NCBI RefSeq assembly: GCF_044465595.1 | Contig: NZ_JBITLV010000005.1 | Coordinates: forward strand, 372,001-436,000 | Length of the DNA: 64,000 nt | Direction: 5' to 3' | From: Spongisporangium articulatum | Lineage (GTDB): Bacteria; Actinomycetota; Actinomycetes; Actinomycetales; Kineosporiaceae | In this document: positions 33,314-42,417 of the stretch, piece by piece | How positions within the stretch are numbered: the first letter of the stretch is position 1 | Layout of the letters: every line of letters begins with the position of its first letter | The notes under the pieces: model-generated | The model's database searches: none | Told to the model about the DNA's origin: nothing | What the model saw: only the letters and a program-made list of their open reading frames with translations | Translations under genes and position numbers: made by a program

Positions 33314-34273
33314 TCAGACCGTGATCGAGGCGAGCCGCTCCTTGAGGAAGTCACCCGCACCGACCGGCGGGTACACGGTGGGGCCGGCCAGCTCCGACGG
33401 GAGCGTCTCGACGACGGTCCACGGGTCGGCCTCGTGGAAGAAGACCAGGGAGACGAGTTCCTCGTCGGCGTCGCGGGGATCGGGCGGCAGCACCCGGTGC
33501 ATGGTCGAACGCCAGCGGTCGCCGGACCAGCGGGCCAGAAGGTCACCGGTGTTGACGGTCAGCGCACCGGGTACGTAGGGCGCGTCGATCCACTCGCCGT
33601 CCAGGGTCTGCACCTGCAGGCCGCCGTACCCGGGTTCGCGGTCGAGCACGGTCAGGGACCCGAAGTCGGTGTGCTGGCCGATCCGGAACTGGCCCTCGGC
33701 GGGCTCGCCCACGGCGGCCAGGGAGGGGTACCAGTTCACCACCACCGAGTAGGGCGGACAGGCCGAGCGTTCCGTGAAGAAGCCCGGTTCGAGACCGGCG
33801 GCCAGCGCGAAGATCTCCAGCAGGTCGTCGGACAGCTCCCGGGCCGCCGCGGCGAAAGCCTCGCCGTAGCGCTCGAACTCGGGCACCTCGGCCGGCCAGA
33901 CGTTCGGGCCGTACCACTCGTCGTGACCCGGGACCGGCGGTTCGAACGTGGCCCCGAAGCGGTAGACCTCCTTCAGGTCCGGTGGTGCCTCGACCCCGGT
34001 CGCCCCGGCGTGCGACTCGTTCCCGGGCGGCGACCACCCGCGGACCCCGACCGGCGCGGCGTACGGCCGCTTGGCGTCGTCGTCCGCCCGGAAGAACGCC
34101 TTCCCGGCCGCCCGCAGTCCTCTGAGCACCTCGGCCGGGACCCGGTGGCCGGTGACCAGCAGGAAGCCGATCTCGCTCAGCGCCCGGTCGACGGCGGCCA
34201 CGACCCCGGCGCGGGCGGCCTCGTCGCCGGAGTACCAGCCGGTGAGGTCGATCAGAGGGACGGTGGCGGGCAT
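33314..34273 (-). CDS. 2-oxoglutarate/Fe(II) oxygenase, isopenicillin-N-synthase-like
   Basis: 319 residues. The N-terminal DIOX_N-like part begins VPLIDLTGWYSGDE. The jelly-roll core carries the iron ligands HTD (GQHTDFGSLTVLD) and a distal His in STMHRVLPP; an Arg-x-Ser pair for 2-oxoglutarate is visible only as WRSTMHRV. It is the last gene of the - strand uptake/catabolic run, 28 bp after the permease stop, so it likely oxidises the compound taken up by that transporter. The substrate is unknown. Confidence 0.82.
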   Translation of the reverse strand: MPATVPLIDLTGWYSGDEAARAGVVAAVDRALSEIGFLLVTGHRVPAEVLRGLRAAGKAFFRADDDAKRPYAAPVGVRGWSPPGNESHAGATGVEAPPDLKEVYRFGATFEPPVPGHDEWYGPNVWPAEVPEFERYGEAFAAAARELSDDLLEIFALAAGLEPGFFTERSACPPYSVVVNWYPSLAAVGEPAEGQFRIGQHTDFGSLTVLDREPGYGGLQVQTLDGEWIDAPYVPGALTVNTGDLLARWSGDRWRSTMHRVLPPDPRDADEELVSLVFFHEADPWTVVETLPSELAGPTVYPPVGAGDFLKERLASITV

Positions 34274-34301
34274 GGGCGGCCTCCTCGGGTCATGGACGGC
34301 G

Positions 34302-35843
34302 TCAGGGGGCGGGCGAGAACCGGCGGTGGACGAGCCGCTCGAGGCGACCGAACAGGGCGAAGACCACGAGCGAGACGGCGACGATCACCAGCGCCGACCC
34401 GAAGGCGCGCGGCATCTTCAGCAGCGAGTAGGCGTAGGTGAAGTCGACGCCCAGACCGGCGCGACCGATGAGCGACTCGGCGACGACGGCGGCCACGACC
34501 GAGGAGCCCGCGGCGATCCGCAGTCCGGTCGCCAGGTGCGGCAACGCGCTCGGCACGACGACGGAGGTGAACAGGCTGCGCCGGTCGGCGCCGAAGGCGC
34601 GGGCCATGTCGCGGTGCCCGGCCACCGCGGCCGCCAACCCGGCCCGGGTGTAGACGAACCCGGGCAGCAGCACCATCACCGAGGTGATCACCACCACGGT
34701 GCCACCGGAGTAGCCGAAGACCCGTGCGAAGAGGGGGAACAGCGCGACCAGCGGGGTCGCGGCCATCAGCACCAGGCCGGGTACCGCGATCCCGGCGACG
34801 ACCGCCGACCACCAGCACAGCACGGCGAGCAGGACGGCCAGGCCGCCACCGATCGCCAGCCCGAGCCCGGCGGTGACGCCGGTGTGCCCGACGGCGGCGA
34901 GGTACGCACCGGGGTCGCCGCGCAGGTCGTCGAACACGCGCTGCGGGCCCGGCGCGACCAGGGGCGAGACCTCGCCCAGGGTGATCCAGGCCTGCCACGC
35001 GCCGACCAGCACGACGACGAAGAGGGTCGCCTCCACGACCGTCCGGACCGGGTGGGGGCGCGAGGGCGGCTCGTGACCGGCGATGGTCGAGCCGAACCAC
35101 CGGCGCAGCAGGAGACCGATCAGGGCGAGGGCGCCGTAGGCCGCGAGGCCACCGGCCGCGCAGAGGAGGGCGGCGGCCCAGAGCGGCTCCGGACGGGCGT
35201 TGCGCATGCCGCCGACCAGCAGCACGCCGAGACCGCGCTCGGCGCCGTACCACTCGCCGAACACGGCCCCGGCCAGGGCGGCGGGCGCCGCGAGCTTCAG
35301 CCCCTCGACCACGAGCGGCAGCGACCGGGGCACCTGGAGCGTCAGCAGGCGCCGGAAGCGCCCGGCCCCCAGGGACGTGAACCACTCGTGCGCGGCCCGC
35401 GGCGAGGCGGCCAGTCCGCGGGCCGTTCCGACGAAGATGAGGAAGAAGACGGCGATGGCCGCGATCGCCACCGGCCCGGCCCCGCTGCCGGCCACGAGCA
35501 GGACGACCGGCCCGACCGCCACCCACGGAGCCGAGTTGGCCAGGGCCGCAACGCGATCCGCGGAGGCCCGCAACGGCGGCACCTGGTCGGCGATCAGCGC
35601 CGCGAGCACCGCGAGTCCCCCGCCGTACAGCAGTCCCTTGGCCGCCGCCGTGAACGTGGCCTCGGCCGCGCGCCGGTACACCCGGGGATCGTCCAGCAAC
35701 GGCCGCACCGCCTCGGCCGGGGTCAGGACGAACCCGTCGGCCAGGTGCGCCCGCCCGGCCAGCTCCCACAGGGTCAGCAGCAGCATGACGCCGGCCAGCA
35801 CGGAAAACCGCTGTCGGGTGGGCTTCTCGCCCGCGAACCTCAC
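34302..35843 (-). CDS. ABC transporter permease with two fused permease domains
   Basis: 513 residues, twice the usual length. Two complete SsuC/TauC-like permease halves are joined. The first (about 1-260) has an EAA-like loop around EWYGAERGLGVLLVGGM. The second (about 275-505) has the loop ESLIGRAGLGVDFTYAYSLLKM. The halves are linked by a basic, Pro-rich stretch (EPPSRPHPVRT). One polypeptide would thus form the whole membrane channel that is normally a homodimer. It overlaps the upstream dehydratase gene by 4 bp. Partner proteins are the binding protein at 37024-38064 and the ATPase at 38849-39625. Confidence 0.85.
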   Translation of the reverse strand: MRFAGEKPTRQRFSVLAGVMLLLTLWELAGRAHLADGFVLTPAEAVRPLLDDPRVYRRAAEATFTAAAKGLLYGGGLAVLAALIADQVPPLRASADRVAALANSAPWVAVGPVVLLVAGSGAGPVAIAAIAVFFLIFVGTARGLAASPRAAHEWFTSLGAGRFRRLLTLQVPRSLPLVVEGLKLAAPAALAGAVFGEWYGAERGLGVLLVGGMRNARPEPLWAAALLCAAGGLAAYGALALIGLLLRRWFGSTIAGHEPPSRPHPVRTVVEATLFVVVLVGAWQAWITLGEVSPLVAPGPQRVFDDLRGDPGAYLAAVGHTGVTAGLGLAIGGGLAVLLAVLCWWSAVVAGIAVPGLVLMAATPLVALFPLFARVFGYSGGTVVVITSVMVLLPGFVYTRAGLAAAVAGHRDMARAFGADRRSLFTSVVVPSALPHLATGLRIAAGSSVVAAVVAESLIGRAGLGVDFTYAYSLLKMPRAFGSALVIVAVSLVVFALFGRLERLVHRRFSPAP

Positions 35844-37024
35844 GCGACCACCGCCTTGCCGCGCTCGTGCTCGGGGAACACGTCGGCGTAGGTCTCACCG
35901 GCCACGTAGGGGAACCGCTCGGCCAGGTCGTCCGGGACGTCGACGCCGAGGCCCGGGCCGTCGGGCACCCTCGCGGTGCCGTCGGTGATCGCGGCCAGGG
36001 CCAGCGCGGGTTCCACGGCATCGATGAGCGGCTGGTGCGGGTCGATGTCCCACTCCATCAGGTCCAGTCCGGCGGCCGTGGTCCAGTGCAGGTTGGCGGC
36101 CAGGCCGACCGCCGTGGGCCCGCCGACGTGGGGTACGACCCGCACCCCGAACCCGTCCGCGCCGGCGGCCACGTCGAGGCAGGCGCGCAGCCCGCCGCAG
36201 ATGGTGGCGTCGGGCTGGAAGATCGAGGCGGCGCGGGTGCGGGCCAGACGGGCGAAGGTCTCGGGGGTGTACACGCGTTCGCCGACGGCCACGGGGACCG
36301 GGCTGCGCGCGTTCAGCCACACCAGGTCGTCCTCGCGGTGCTGCGGCAGCGGCTCCTCGAAGAACCAGACCCCGAGCGGGGCCAGCGCCTCGGCCACCCG
36401 CAGCGCGGTGCGGGCGTCGTGGAACCAGTAGGAGTCGACGCCGATCGCGACCCCCTCCCCGAGGTGGTCCCGGACCGCCTCCACGGTGGCGACGTCGTCC
36501 GGAACCGAACGTCCGAGGCGCACTTTGACGCCCCGGAAGCCGGCCGCGACCGCCTGGCCGAAGTAGTGCGCGTGCCACTGCGGGGTGGCCTCGAACATCG
36601 TGGTGCCGGTGCCGTACAGCTCGATCGGGCGGGCCACGGCACCGAGCAGTTCGCAGACCGGCGCGTCGAGGGCCTTCCCGGCCAGGTCCCACAGCGCGAT
36701 CTCCACGGCCCCCACGGCCTGGGCGCTCAGGCCGTCGCGGCCGAGGTAGCCGTCGAGGTGCGTGTGCAGGTCGAGGGTGCGGGCCCGGATGTCCCGCGCG
36801 TCCGCCCCGATCAGGGCGCCGGCCACGACGTCCCGCACCACGGCGGCGAACACGGTCGGGTAGCTGTACCCCCAGTTGGTGCTGGCCTCGCCCCAGCCGA
36901 CCAGGCCGCCCTCGGTGGTGACCCGGACCAGCGCGAACGAGCGCTGCATCGGCGGGTCGCTCTTGCGGTAGCCCAGGATGACGGGCTCCACCGCGGCGAT
37001 CGTGGTCGACCGGGACGACACCAT
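35840..37024 (-). CDS. Enolase-superfamily (mandelate racemase-like) acid-sugar dehydratase
   Basis: 394 residues. N-terminal capping domain, then a TIM barrel. Metal ligands are Asp in IGVDSYW, Glu in WFFEEPLP and Glu in VGERVYT; the second acid/base is the Asp/His pair in FQPDATICGG and VVPHVGG. The KxK position reads KVR (GVKVRLG), so one Lys is replaced by Arg. This pattern suits acid-sugar dehydratases or epimerases of the mandelate racemase group. It is translationally coupled at both ends: TGATG with the binding-protein gene and ATGA with the permease. Confidence 0.82.
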   Translation of the reverse strand: MVSSRSTTIAAVEPVILGYRKSDPPMQRSFALVRVTTEGGLVGWGEASTNWGYSYPTVFAAVVRDVVAGALIGADARDIRARTLDLHTHLDGYLGRDGLSAQAVGAVEIALWDLAGKALDAPVCELLGAVARPIELYGTGTTMFEATPQWHAHYFGQAVAAGFRGVKVRLGRSVPDDVATVEAVRDHLGEGVAIGVDSYWFHDARTALRVAEALAPLGVWFFEEPLPQHREDDLVWLNARSPVPVAVGERVYTPETFARLARTRAASIFQPDATICGGLRACLDVAAGADGFGVRVVPHVGGPTAVGLAANLHWTTAAGLDLMEWDIDPHQPLIDAVEPALALAAITDGTARVPDGPGLGVDVPDDLAERFPYVAGETYADVFPEHERGKAVVA

Positions 37025-38064
37025 CAGGCCTTGGCCGCCTGCAGGAAGGACATGTCGACGAACTCGCTCACCGGCGGCAGGTCCTTCTCCCCGGCCGCCT
37101 CGTACCCCTTGAACACCTTGTCCTGCATGAACGTCGGGTCCACGGCCAGCCGGTCGGCCTCGGGGGCGAGCAGCTCGATGTACGCAGGATTGGCCGCGGT
37201 GGCGTACTTCTCATCGATCTTCGCGTCCGGACCGGCGCCCTTCACGGTGGCCGACACCCCGGCCGCCGGGTCGGCGACGTTGTCGTCGATGCCCTGCAAC
37301 AGCGCCTTCAGGAACCCGCTGACGGCCTCCTGATGGGAGTCGAGGTAGGACCGGCTGGCGAAGATCAGGTCACCGTACGAGGGCAGGCCGAAGTCCGAGA
37401 ACGTGACGGCCTTCGTCTGGACGCCCTCCTGCCCCAGGGAGATCGGCTGGTTGGTCGAGTAGGACGTGATGACGTCCATGTCGCCCTTCACCAACGGCTG
37501 GGGGTCGTAGCTCATCGGCACGAACGTGTAGTCGGGCTTCATCCCGTTGGCGGTGAAAACGGCGTCCAAGCGGGGCTGTTCGCCCTGGTGGCCGCCGATC
37601 TTCTTGCCCTTCAGGTCGGCCGGGGAGTTGATCGGGGTCTTGGCCAGCCAGGTCAGGCCGTACGGGGACTTGGCGTAGGTGGCCGCGATCACGACGTAGT
37701 CGCCACCCTCCTTGTTGGCGTTGATGATCTGCAGCTCGTCGCTGGAGACGCCCATGTCGACCTTGCCGGCCGCGATGAGTTGTGTGACGGCGGGGGTGTT
37801 CTCACCACCAGGCACGAGTTCGGCCTTGACCCCGTTGGCCGCGAAGTAGCCCTTCTGGTCGGCGAGGTAGTAGCCGGCCCACTCGACGTCGTCCACCCAG
37901 TTGAAGCCGAACCGGACCGTCGTGGTGCCGCCGGAAGCGGCCGGCTCGTCGGCACTCCCCCCACCGCAGGCGGCGACCAGGGCGACGGCTGTGGCCAACG
38001 CCGCAGCCGTGGCGGTCCGGCGCAGGCGGCCGGAGCGGGACAGTGAACTCAGCTGCGGTGCCAT
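37024..38064 (-). CDS. NMT1/THI5-like ABC substrate-binding lipoprotein
   Basis: 346 residues. Signal with lipobox LVAAC (Cys about residue 33), then a periplasmic-binding fold: VRFGFNWVDDVEWAGYYLADQKGYF, GVKAELVPGGENTPAVTQLIAAGKVDMGVSS and a DLKGKKIGGHQG motif. The family (NMT1/THI5-like, SsuA-like) binds pyrimidine precursors, riboflavin, sulfonates and similar small molecules. It is the first gene of the - strand unit, preceded by a 17-bp operator at 38096-38112. The substrate is unknown. Confidence 0.87.
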   Translation of the reverse strand: MAPQLSSLSRSGRLRRTATAAALATAVALVAACGGGSADEPAASGGTTTVRFGFNWVDDVEWAGYYLADQKGYFAANGVKAELVPGGENTPAVTQLIAAGKVDMGVSSDELQIINANKEGGDYVVIAATYAKSPYGLTWLAKTPINSPADLKGKKIGGHQGEQPRLDAVFTANGMKPDYTFVPMSYDPQPLVKGDMDVITSYSTNQPISLGQEGVQTKAVTFSDFGLPSYGDLIFASRSYLDSHQEAVSGFLKALLQGIDDNVADPAAGVSATVKGAGPDAKIDEKYATAANPAYIELLAPEADRLAVDPTFMQDKVFKGYEAAGEKDLPPVSEFVDMSFLQAAKA

Positions 38065-38095
38065 GGCGGGACGACCTTTCCCGGAGACCAGATAA

Positions 38096-38112
38096 TGTTG
38101 ATGACAGCAACA
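38096..38112. promoter_or_regulatory. Operator 1 (TGTTGA-N5-GCAACA)
   Basis: TGTTGATGACAGCAACA, a 17-bp imperfect palindrome, lies 32-48 bp upstream of the binding-protein start, next to the only AT-rich segment there (CATTAT). It matches operator 2 at 38819-38835 at 14 of 17 positions, including spacing. It is probably bound by the XRE-cupin regulator encoded next to it. Confidence 0.6.
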
Positions 38113-38200
38113 TCGACCTGGTCCATTGCACAGGAATGTGGCTGGGGTTACGTCCGTAGAAACTCGGAGCGGACCGAATCAGGCAGACAGGGAGCCGCGG

Positions 38201-38776
38201 GTGGACGAGACCGAGCTGCGCCGGCGCCTCGGCGCGGTGATCCGCGCCCGGCGCAAGCAGCACGGGCTGACCCTGGTCCAGCTGGCCGCGGCGGCCGCCC
38301 TCTCGCACCCGTTCCTGTCCCAGCTGGAGCGGGGGCTGGCCCGGCCGAGCATGGCCTCGCTGCACCGCATCGCCCAGGCCCTCGGGACGACGCAACCGGC
38401 CCTGATGTCCCTCACCCTGGGCGGGACGGGCGCCCAGGTCGGGCTGGTGCCGGCGGGTGAAGGCATCCCGGTCGAGAACCCCGGCGGCTCGGCCCGTTCG
38501 CTGGTGGCGGGATCGCGCGCGATGTACCCGATCCTCTTCGAAGGGGCACTGGGCACGTTCGGACCGAGCTACGCGCACGAGGGCGACGAACTGATCTACG
38601 TGTTGGCCGGCACGATCGAGGTCGAGGTCGAGGGGCAAGGCCTGTTCACCGTCGCCACCGGGGACACGCTCTACTACCCGGGCTCACTGGCGCACCGGTG
38701 GCGTGGCGTCGGCGAGGAGCAGGTCCGGGCCCTGTTCGTGCAGCAGGGCGGCGGTCCGAGCGAGCCGCACGACTGA
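38201..38776 (+). CDS. XRE-family regulator with C-terminal cupin sensor
   Basis: 191 residues. HTH at about 6-62 (LGAVIRARRKQHGLTLVQLAAAAALSHPFLSQLERG region, key motif L-S-Q-L-E-R-G), then a cupin_2 barrel (about 105-185) with YAHEGDELIYVLAGTIEVEVEG and DTLYYPGSLAHRW. Such regulators sense a small molecule in the cupin. It lies between the two transcription units that carry matching operators, so local control of both is likely. GTG 38201 with CAGGGAG 8 nt upstream. Confidence 0.87.
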   Translation: MDETELRRRLGAVIRARRKQHGLTLVQLAAAAALSHPFLSQLERGLARPSMASLHRIAQALGTTQPALMSLTLGGTGAQVGLVPAGEGIPVENPGGSARSLVAGSRAMYPILFEGALGTFGPSYAHEGDELIYVLAGTIEVEVEGQGLFTVATGDTLYYPGSLAHRWRGVGEEQVRALFVQQGGGPSEPHD

Positions 38777-38818
38777 CGTCACGGCTCACTTCACGGCACC
38801 GAAACAACCATCCCTCAG

Positions 38819-38835
38819 TGTTGAGCACATCAACA
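38819..38835. promoter_or_regulatory. Operator 2 (TGTTGA-N5-TCAACA)
   Basis: TGTTGAGCACATCAACA is a 17-bp palindrome with perfect 6-bp arms. It lies 13 bp upstream of the ATPase start codon and just before its AGGAGG site, so a bound protein would block transcription or early elongation. Confidence 0.6.
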
Positions 38836-38848
38836 TTCAGGAGGTCAG

Positions 38849-39625
38849 GTGACGGCACCCGAGGTGGTCGTGTCCGGAGTCGGAAAGACGTACGGACGGG
38901 TCCGGGCCCTGGACGACGTCAGCCTCACCCTGCGTCCGGGCACGCTGACGGCCCTGGTCGGTCCGTCGGGCTGCGGCAAGTCGACGCTGCTGCGGATGAT
39001 CGCCGGCCTGGAGGACGTGACCAGTGGCACGGTACGTATCGACGGCGCCGAGCCCGAGGCACTACGGGCCCGCGGGGACATCGCGGTGGCCTTCCAGGAC
39101 GCGTCGCTGCTGCCCTGGCGCAGCGTGCGCTCGAACGTCGCCCTGGCCCTCAAACTGGCCCGGCGACCGGCGGCACCCGACCGGGTCGACGAGCTGATCC
39201 GGACCGTCGGTCTGGCCGGGTTCGAGACCGCCCGGCCCGCAGAGCTTTCCGGTGGCATGCGGCAGCGGGCGGCGATCGCCCGCGCCCTGGTCACGGAACC
39301 GAAGCTGCTGCTGCTCGACGAACCATTCGGGGCGGTGGACGAGCTGACCCGGCGGCGGCTGAACGTCGAGCTGCCGCCGCTGTGGGCGAGGAGCCCGACC
39401 ACGGCGCTGCTCGTCACGCACTCGATCCCGGAGGCCGTGCTGCTCGCCGACGAGGTCGTCGTGATGAGCGACCGGCCCGGTCGGGTCGCGGCCCGGGTGT
39501 CGGTGCCGATCGAGAGGCCCCGGCGCGCAGCGCATCTGCACTCGCCCGAGTTCCACACCCTGGTCGACGAGGTGGGCGATCTGCTCGGCGTCGACCGGGA
39601 AGTCTTCGAGGAGGCCACGCAGTGA
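38849..39625 (+). CDS. ABC transporter ATPase (nitrate/sulfonate/taurine type)
   Basis: 258 residues. Walker A GPSGCGKST (about 36-44), Q-loop FQDASLLPWRSV, signature LSGGMRQR (about 132-139), Walker B LLLLDEPFG and H-loop LLVTHS. The LPW after the Q-loop is typical of SsuB/TauB/ThiZ ATPases. It should drive the fused permease encoded on the other strand. GTG 38849 with AGGAGG 4 nt upstream; its stop overlaps the next GTG (GTGA). Confidence 0.92.
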   Translation: MTAPEVVVSGVGKTYGRVRALDDVSLTLRPGTLTALVGPSGCGKSTLLRMIAGLEDVTSGTVRIDGAEPEALRARGDIAVAFQDASLLPWRSVRSNVALALKLARRPAAPDRVDELIRTVGLAGFETARPAELSGGMRQRAAIARALVTEPKLLLLDEPFGAVDELTRRRLNVELPPLWARSPTTALLVTHSIPEAVLLADEVVVMSDRPGRVAARVSVPIERPRRAAHLHSPEFHTLVDEVGDLLGVDREVFEEATQ

Positions 39626-40035
39626 GCCCGAAGGACGTCGTCCGCAGCTACCACGAGGCGCTGTGGCGCGACGGCGACCTCGGCGCCGTCGAACGCTTCT
39701 GGGCCCCCGACGCGAAGGTGCACATGACCGGCTTCGAGGGCACCGCCGTCGATGTCGTGCACGAGGACGTCACCCGCTACTTCGGCGCCTTCACCAACAT
39801 CGACACGTCCATCGAGGACCTGCTCGGCGACGGCGACAAGGTGGCGCTGCGCTGGGCCACCGCCGGCGACCACGTCGGCCCCTACGGCGACGTCCCGGCC
39901 AGCGGCAAGCGGATCACGATGCGCGGCGTCGACGTGTTCCGGGTCGAGGGGGAACGGATCGTCGAGTGCTGGTCGATGTGGGACGGGCTCGACGTGTACG
40001 ACCAGTTCGGGCTCCTGCCCGAGGGTCTGGCCTGA
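39622..40035 (+). CDS. SnoaL-like (NTF2-fold) protein
   Basis: 137 residues. VVRSYHEALWRDGDLGAVERFWAPDAKVHM, then ALRWATAGDHVGPYGDVPASGKRITMRGVDVFRVEGERIVECWSMWDG (key ends only noted), is the ester cyclase/SnoaL-like polyketide-cyclase fold. Members may be isomerases, hydrolases or non-catalytic binders. Coupled to the ATPase by GTGA overlap, so part of the same uptake/catabolic locus. Confidence 0.8.
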   Translation: MSPKDVVRSYHEALWRDGDLGAVERFWAPDAKVHMTGFEGTAVDVVHEDVTRYFGAFTNIDTSIEDLLGDGDKVALRWATAGDHVGPYGDVPASGKRITMRGVDVFRVEGERIVECWSMWDGLDVYDQFGLLPEGLA

Positions 40036-40038
40036 CGT

Positions 40039-42369
40039 TCAGGACGCGTGGGCGAGCACCGTCGTCCCGCTCCCGGCACTCAACCAGGACTCGAAGTCGG
40101 CGGCGGGCATCGGTCGCGCGTGCAGGTAACCCTGCGACTCGTCGCAGCCGAGGTCGCGCAGGATGGCCAGTGTGGCGACGTCCTCGACGCCCTCCGCGAC
40201 GAGCCGCATGCCGAGCCGGTGGGCGAGCTCGACGGTCCCGGCCACGATCGCCGTCGTCCGGTCGTCCGCGAGAAGCCTGGCCACGAAGGACTTGTCGAGC
40301 TTCAGCTCGCAGGCGGGCAGGTCGTTCAGGTAGCTCAACGACGAGTAGCCGGTGCCGTAGTCGTCGATGCTGATCGCGAAGCCGCGGGCCCGCATGGCCC
40401 GCATCGTGGCGATGGCCAGTTCCGGATCGGCCATCACCGACGTCTCGGTGATCTCCAGGACGAACGAGGCCGGGTCGACGCCCTGCGCCACCACGTCGTC
40501 CAGCAGGTTCAGCAACCCCGGTTGGGCGAGGCAGCTGGTCGACAGGTTCACCGAGATCCGCAGCGAGAGACCGGCTTCCCGCAGGGCGTACCAGCGCCGG
40601 GCCGACTCGTGCACCACCCGGGTGGTGAGCGCCCCCATCAGGCCGTTGCGCTCGACCAGGTCGAGGAACCGGTCGGGCGGGATCAGCCCGTGCCGCGGGT
40701 GCAGCCAGCGGACCAGCGCCTCGGCGCCGACCACCGCACCCGAGCCGAGCTCGACCTGCGGCTGGAAGTACACCTGCATCTGCTCCAGCAGCGGTGAGTC
40801 GAGGTCGAGCACCTCGCGCAGGTCCTCCAGCAGCTGCAGCTGCTCCTGGGCGAGCGCGTCGACGCTCTCGTCGAAGCGGGCCACCCCCTCGCCCGACGAC
40901 TTGGCCCGGTACATCGCAGTGTCCGCGCGCCGCATCAGCTCCGTCGGGTCGAGCCGGGCACCGTCGGAGGCGGCGATGCCCACGGAGGCCCGCACCCGCA
41001 GCGGTCGCCCCTCGAAGTCCCGGTAGGGGGCCGAGGCCACGACCAGCCGGCGCCCCACCTCCAGCGCGCGTTCCCCGCTGGAACCCGGCAGCAGGACGGC
41101 GAACTCGTCACCGCCCAGCCGGGCCAGCCGGGCCTGCTTCGGCAGGGCGGCCCGGAAGATCTGCGTGACCTGGCGCAGCAGTTCGTCGCCCACCGAATGT
41201 CCGAACCGGTCGTTGATCAGCTTGAAGTCGTCGAGATCGATGATCATCAGGCTGGCCGGGGTACCGCGGCCGACGACCCGTTCCAGGTCGGCCAGGAGGG
41301 CGCGACGGTTGGCGATACCCGTCAGCTCGTCGGTCATCGCCTGCGTGCGCGTGGTCTGCAACTGCTCGAGGTCGCGCACGGTGCGGAACATCCGGGAACT
41401 CGACCCGATCACCGCCAGTGCCGCGTAGGCGGTGGTCAGGCGATGGCCACCCGACCCGAAGCCGGCCAGGACGAGGAGCCCGACGGCGAGCGCGACCACA
41501 CCGAGCGCCGCATCCGTGGGCGTGTTCCGCGCCGCCTGCTGCGTCCGGTGGACGCGGATCGGCCTCGCCGCGGCCAGCACCATCAGCGAGACCGCCAGGA
41601 GGGCGGTGGACGCGGCCGGGACGTGGGTGCCGGCCGGGCCGAACAGGCACGCACTGATCGGCCCGAACATCAGCAGCAGGCCCGTGAGGAGGAGCCACAT
41701 GCGCGCGTCGCCGAACAGGTCCGCCAGGTTGGCGACGGTGAGCAGGCTGAGCACGAGGATGATGGCCACGGAGAAGCCTCCGACGGCCGCCTGGTGCTGG
41801 AGCTGGTCGATGAGGGTCTCGGCACGGCGCCCGTCCGGTAGGGCCAGGTCGATGATCGCCATCAGCACCAGCACGGCGCTCAGGCCGTTGAGCCAGTCGT
41901 CGGCATTGAAACCGGTGGTGTGGATCTTGCTCCAGCGACAGATGCCCTGGTAGACGAAATGCGCCGCCACCAGGGTGCTGGCGCCGAAGACGAGCACGCC
42001 GGCCCGCAGGACCGACGGGGTGGCCCCGAGCAGCCCGACCGGGACGAGCGATCCGAAAACCCCGGCCAGGATGACCAGGACGCCCGTCAGCTGGAACCGC
42101 CACACGCCGGCCTCGCCGTCGGCTCCCCGCAGGTCCCGCAGGAGCCGGACGGCCACCACCGCGACGGCACCCGCCATCGGCAGCGTCAGCAGGGCGATCA
42201 GCCGGTCGGGGCGGTGGTCGGCCAGGTTGGCCATGGGGACGACGGTGGCGAAAAGGGCACTGACCAGGCACAGCACCAGCGCCGGGCGCACCCGCCGTGC
42301 CGTAGCCGCCATCACCCGATCCGCCCGCTTCCGACCCGTCCGTGCCCACACGTGCAGGCCTGTCGACAC
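40039..42369 (-). CDS. Membrane GGDEF-EAL protein
   Basis: About 776 residues. Some eight TM helices (about 25-320), then a GGDEF domain with intact GGDEF (ARLGGDEFAVLLPG) but no RxxD I-site (PKQA at that position). An EAL domain with GAEALVRW, the ENGL/ISVNLS region, ETSVM, DDYGTGYSSL and LKLDKSFV follows, so phosphodiesterase residues look intact too. It may make or break c-di-GMP. The start is uncertain: GTG 42369 or ATG 42312; both precede helix 1 with basic residues. Confidence 0.87.
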   Translation of the reverse strand: MSTGLHVWARTGRKRADRVMAATARRVRPALVLCLVSALFATVVPMANLADHRPDRLIALLTLPMAGAVAVVAVRLLRDLRGADGEAGVWRFQLTGVLVILAGVFGSLVPVGLLGATPSVLRAGVLVFGASTLVAAHFVYQGICRWSKIHTTGFNADDWLNGLSAVLVLMAIIDLALPDGRRAETLIDQLQHQAAVGGFSVAIILVLSLLTVANLADLFGDARMWLLLTGLLLMFGPISACLFGPAGTHVPAASTALLAVSLMVLAAARPIRVHRTQQAARNTPTDAALGVVALAVGLLVLAGFGSGGHRLTTAYAALAVIGSSSRMFRTVRDLEQLQTTRTQAMTDELTGIANRRALLADLERVVGRGTPASLMIIDLDDFKLINDRFGHSVGDELLRQVTQIFRAALPKQARLARLGGDEFAVLLPGSSGERALEVGRRLVVASAPYRDFEGRPLRVRASVGIAASDGARLDPTELMRRADTAMYRAKSSGEGVARFDESVDALAQEQLQLLEDLREVLDLDSPLLEQMQVYFQPQVELGSGAVVGAEALVRWLHPRHGLIPPDRFLDLVERNGLMGALTTRVVHESARRWYALREAGLSLRISVNLSTSCLAQPGLLNLLDDVVAQGVDPASFVLEITETSVMADPELAIATMRAMRARGFAISIDDYGTGYSSLSYLNDLPACELKLDKSFVARLLADDRTTAIVAGTVELAHRLGMRLVAEGVEDVATLAILRDLGCDESQGYLHARPMPAADFESWLSAGSGTTVLAHAS

Positions 42370-42417
42370 GCCTGTCGGTTGTGGTTCTTCGTTGTTGAGG
42401 CGCCAAGCGGGTGCAGA

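Noticed and set aside
33314..40035. A secondary-metabolite gene cluster because of the isopenicillin-N-synthase-like oxygenase and SnoaL-like protein.
   Set aside because: There is no synthase or assembly-line gene; the transporter, dehydratase and regulator indicate uptake and catabolism.
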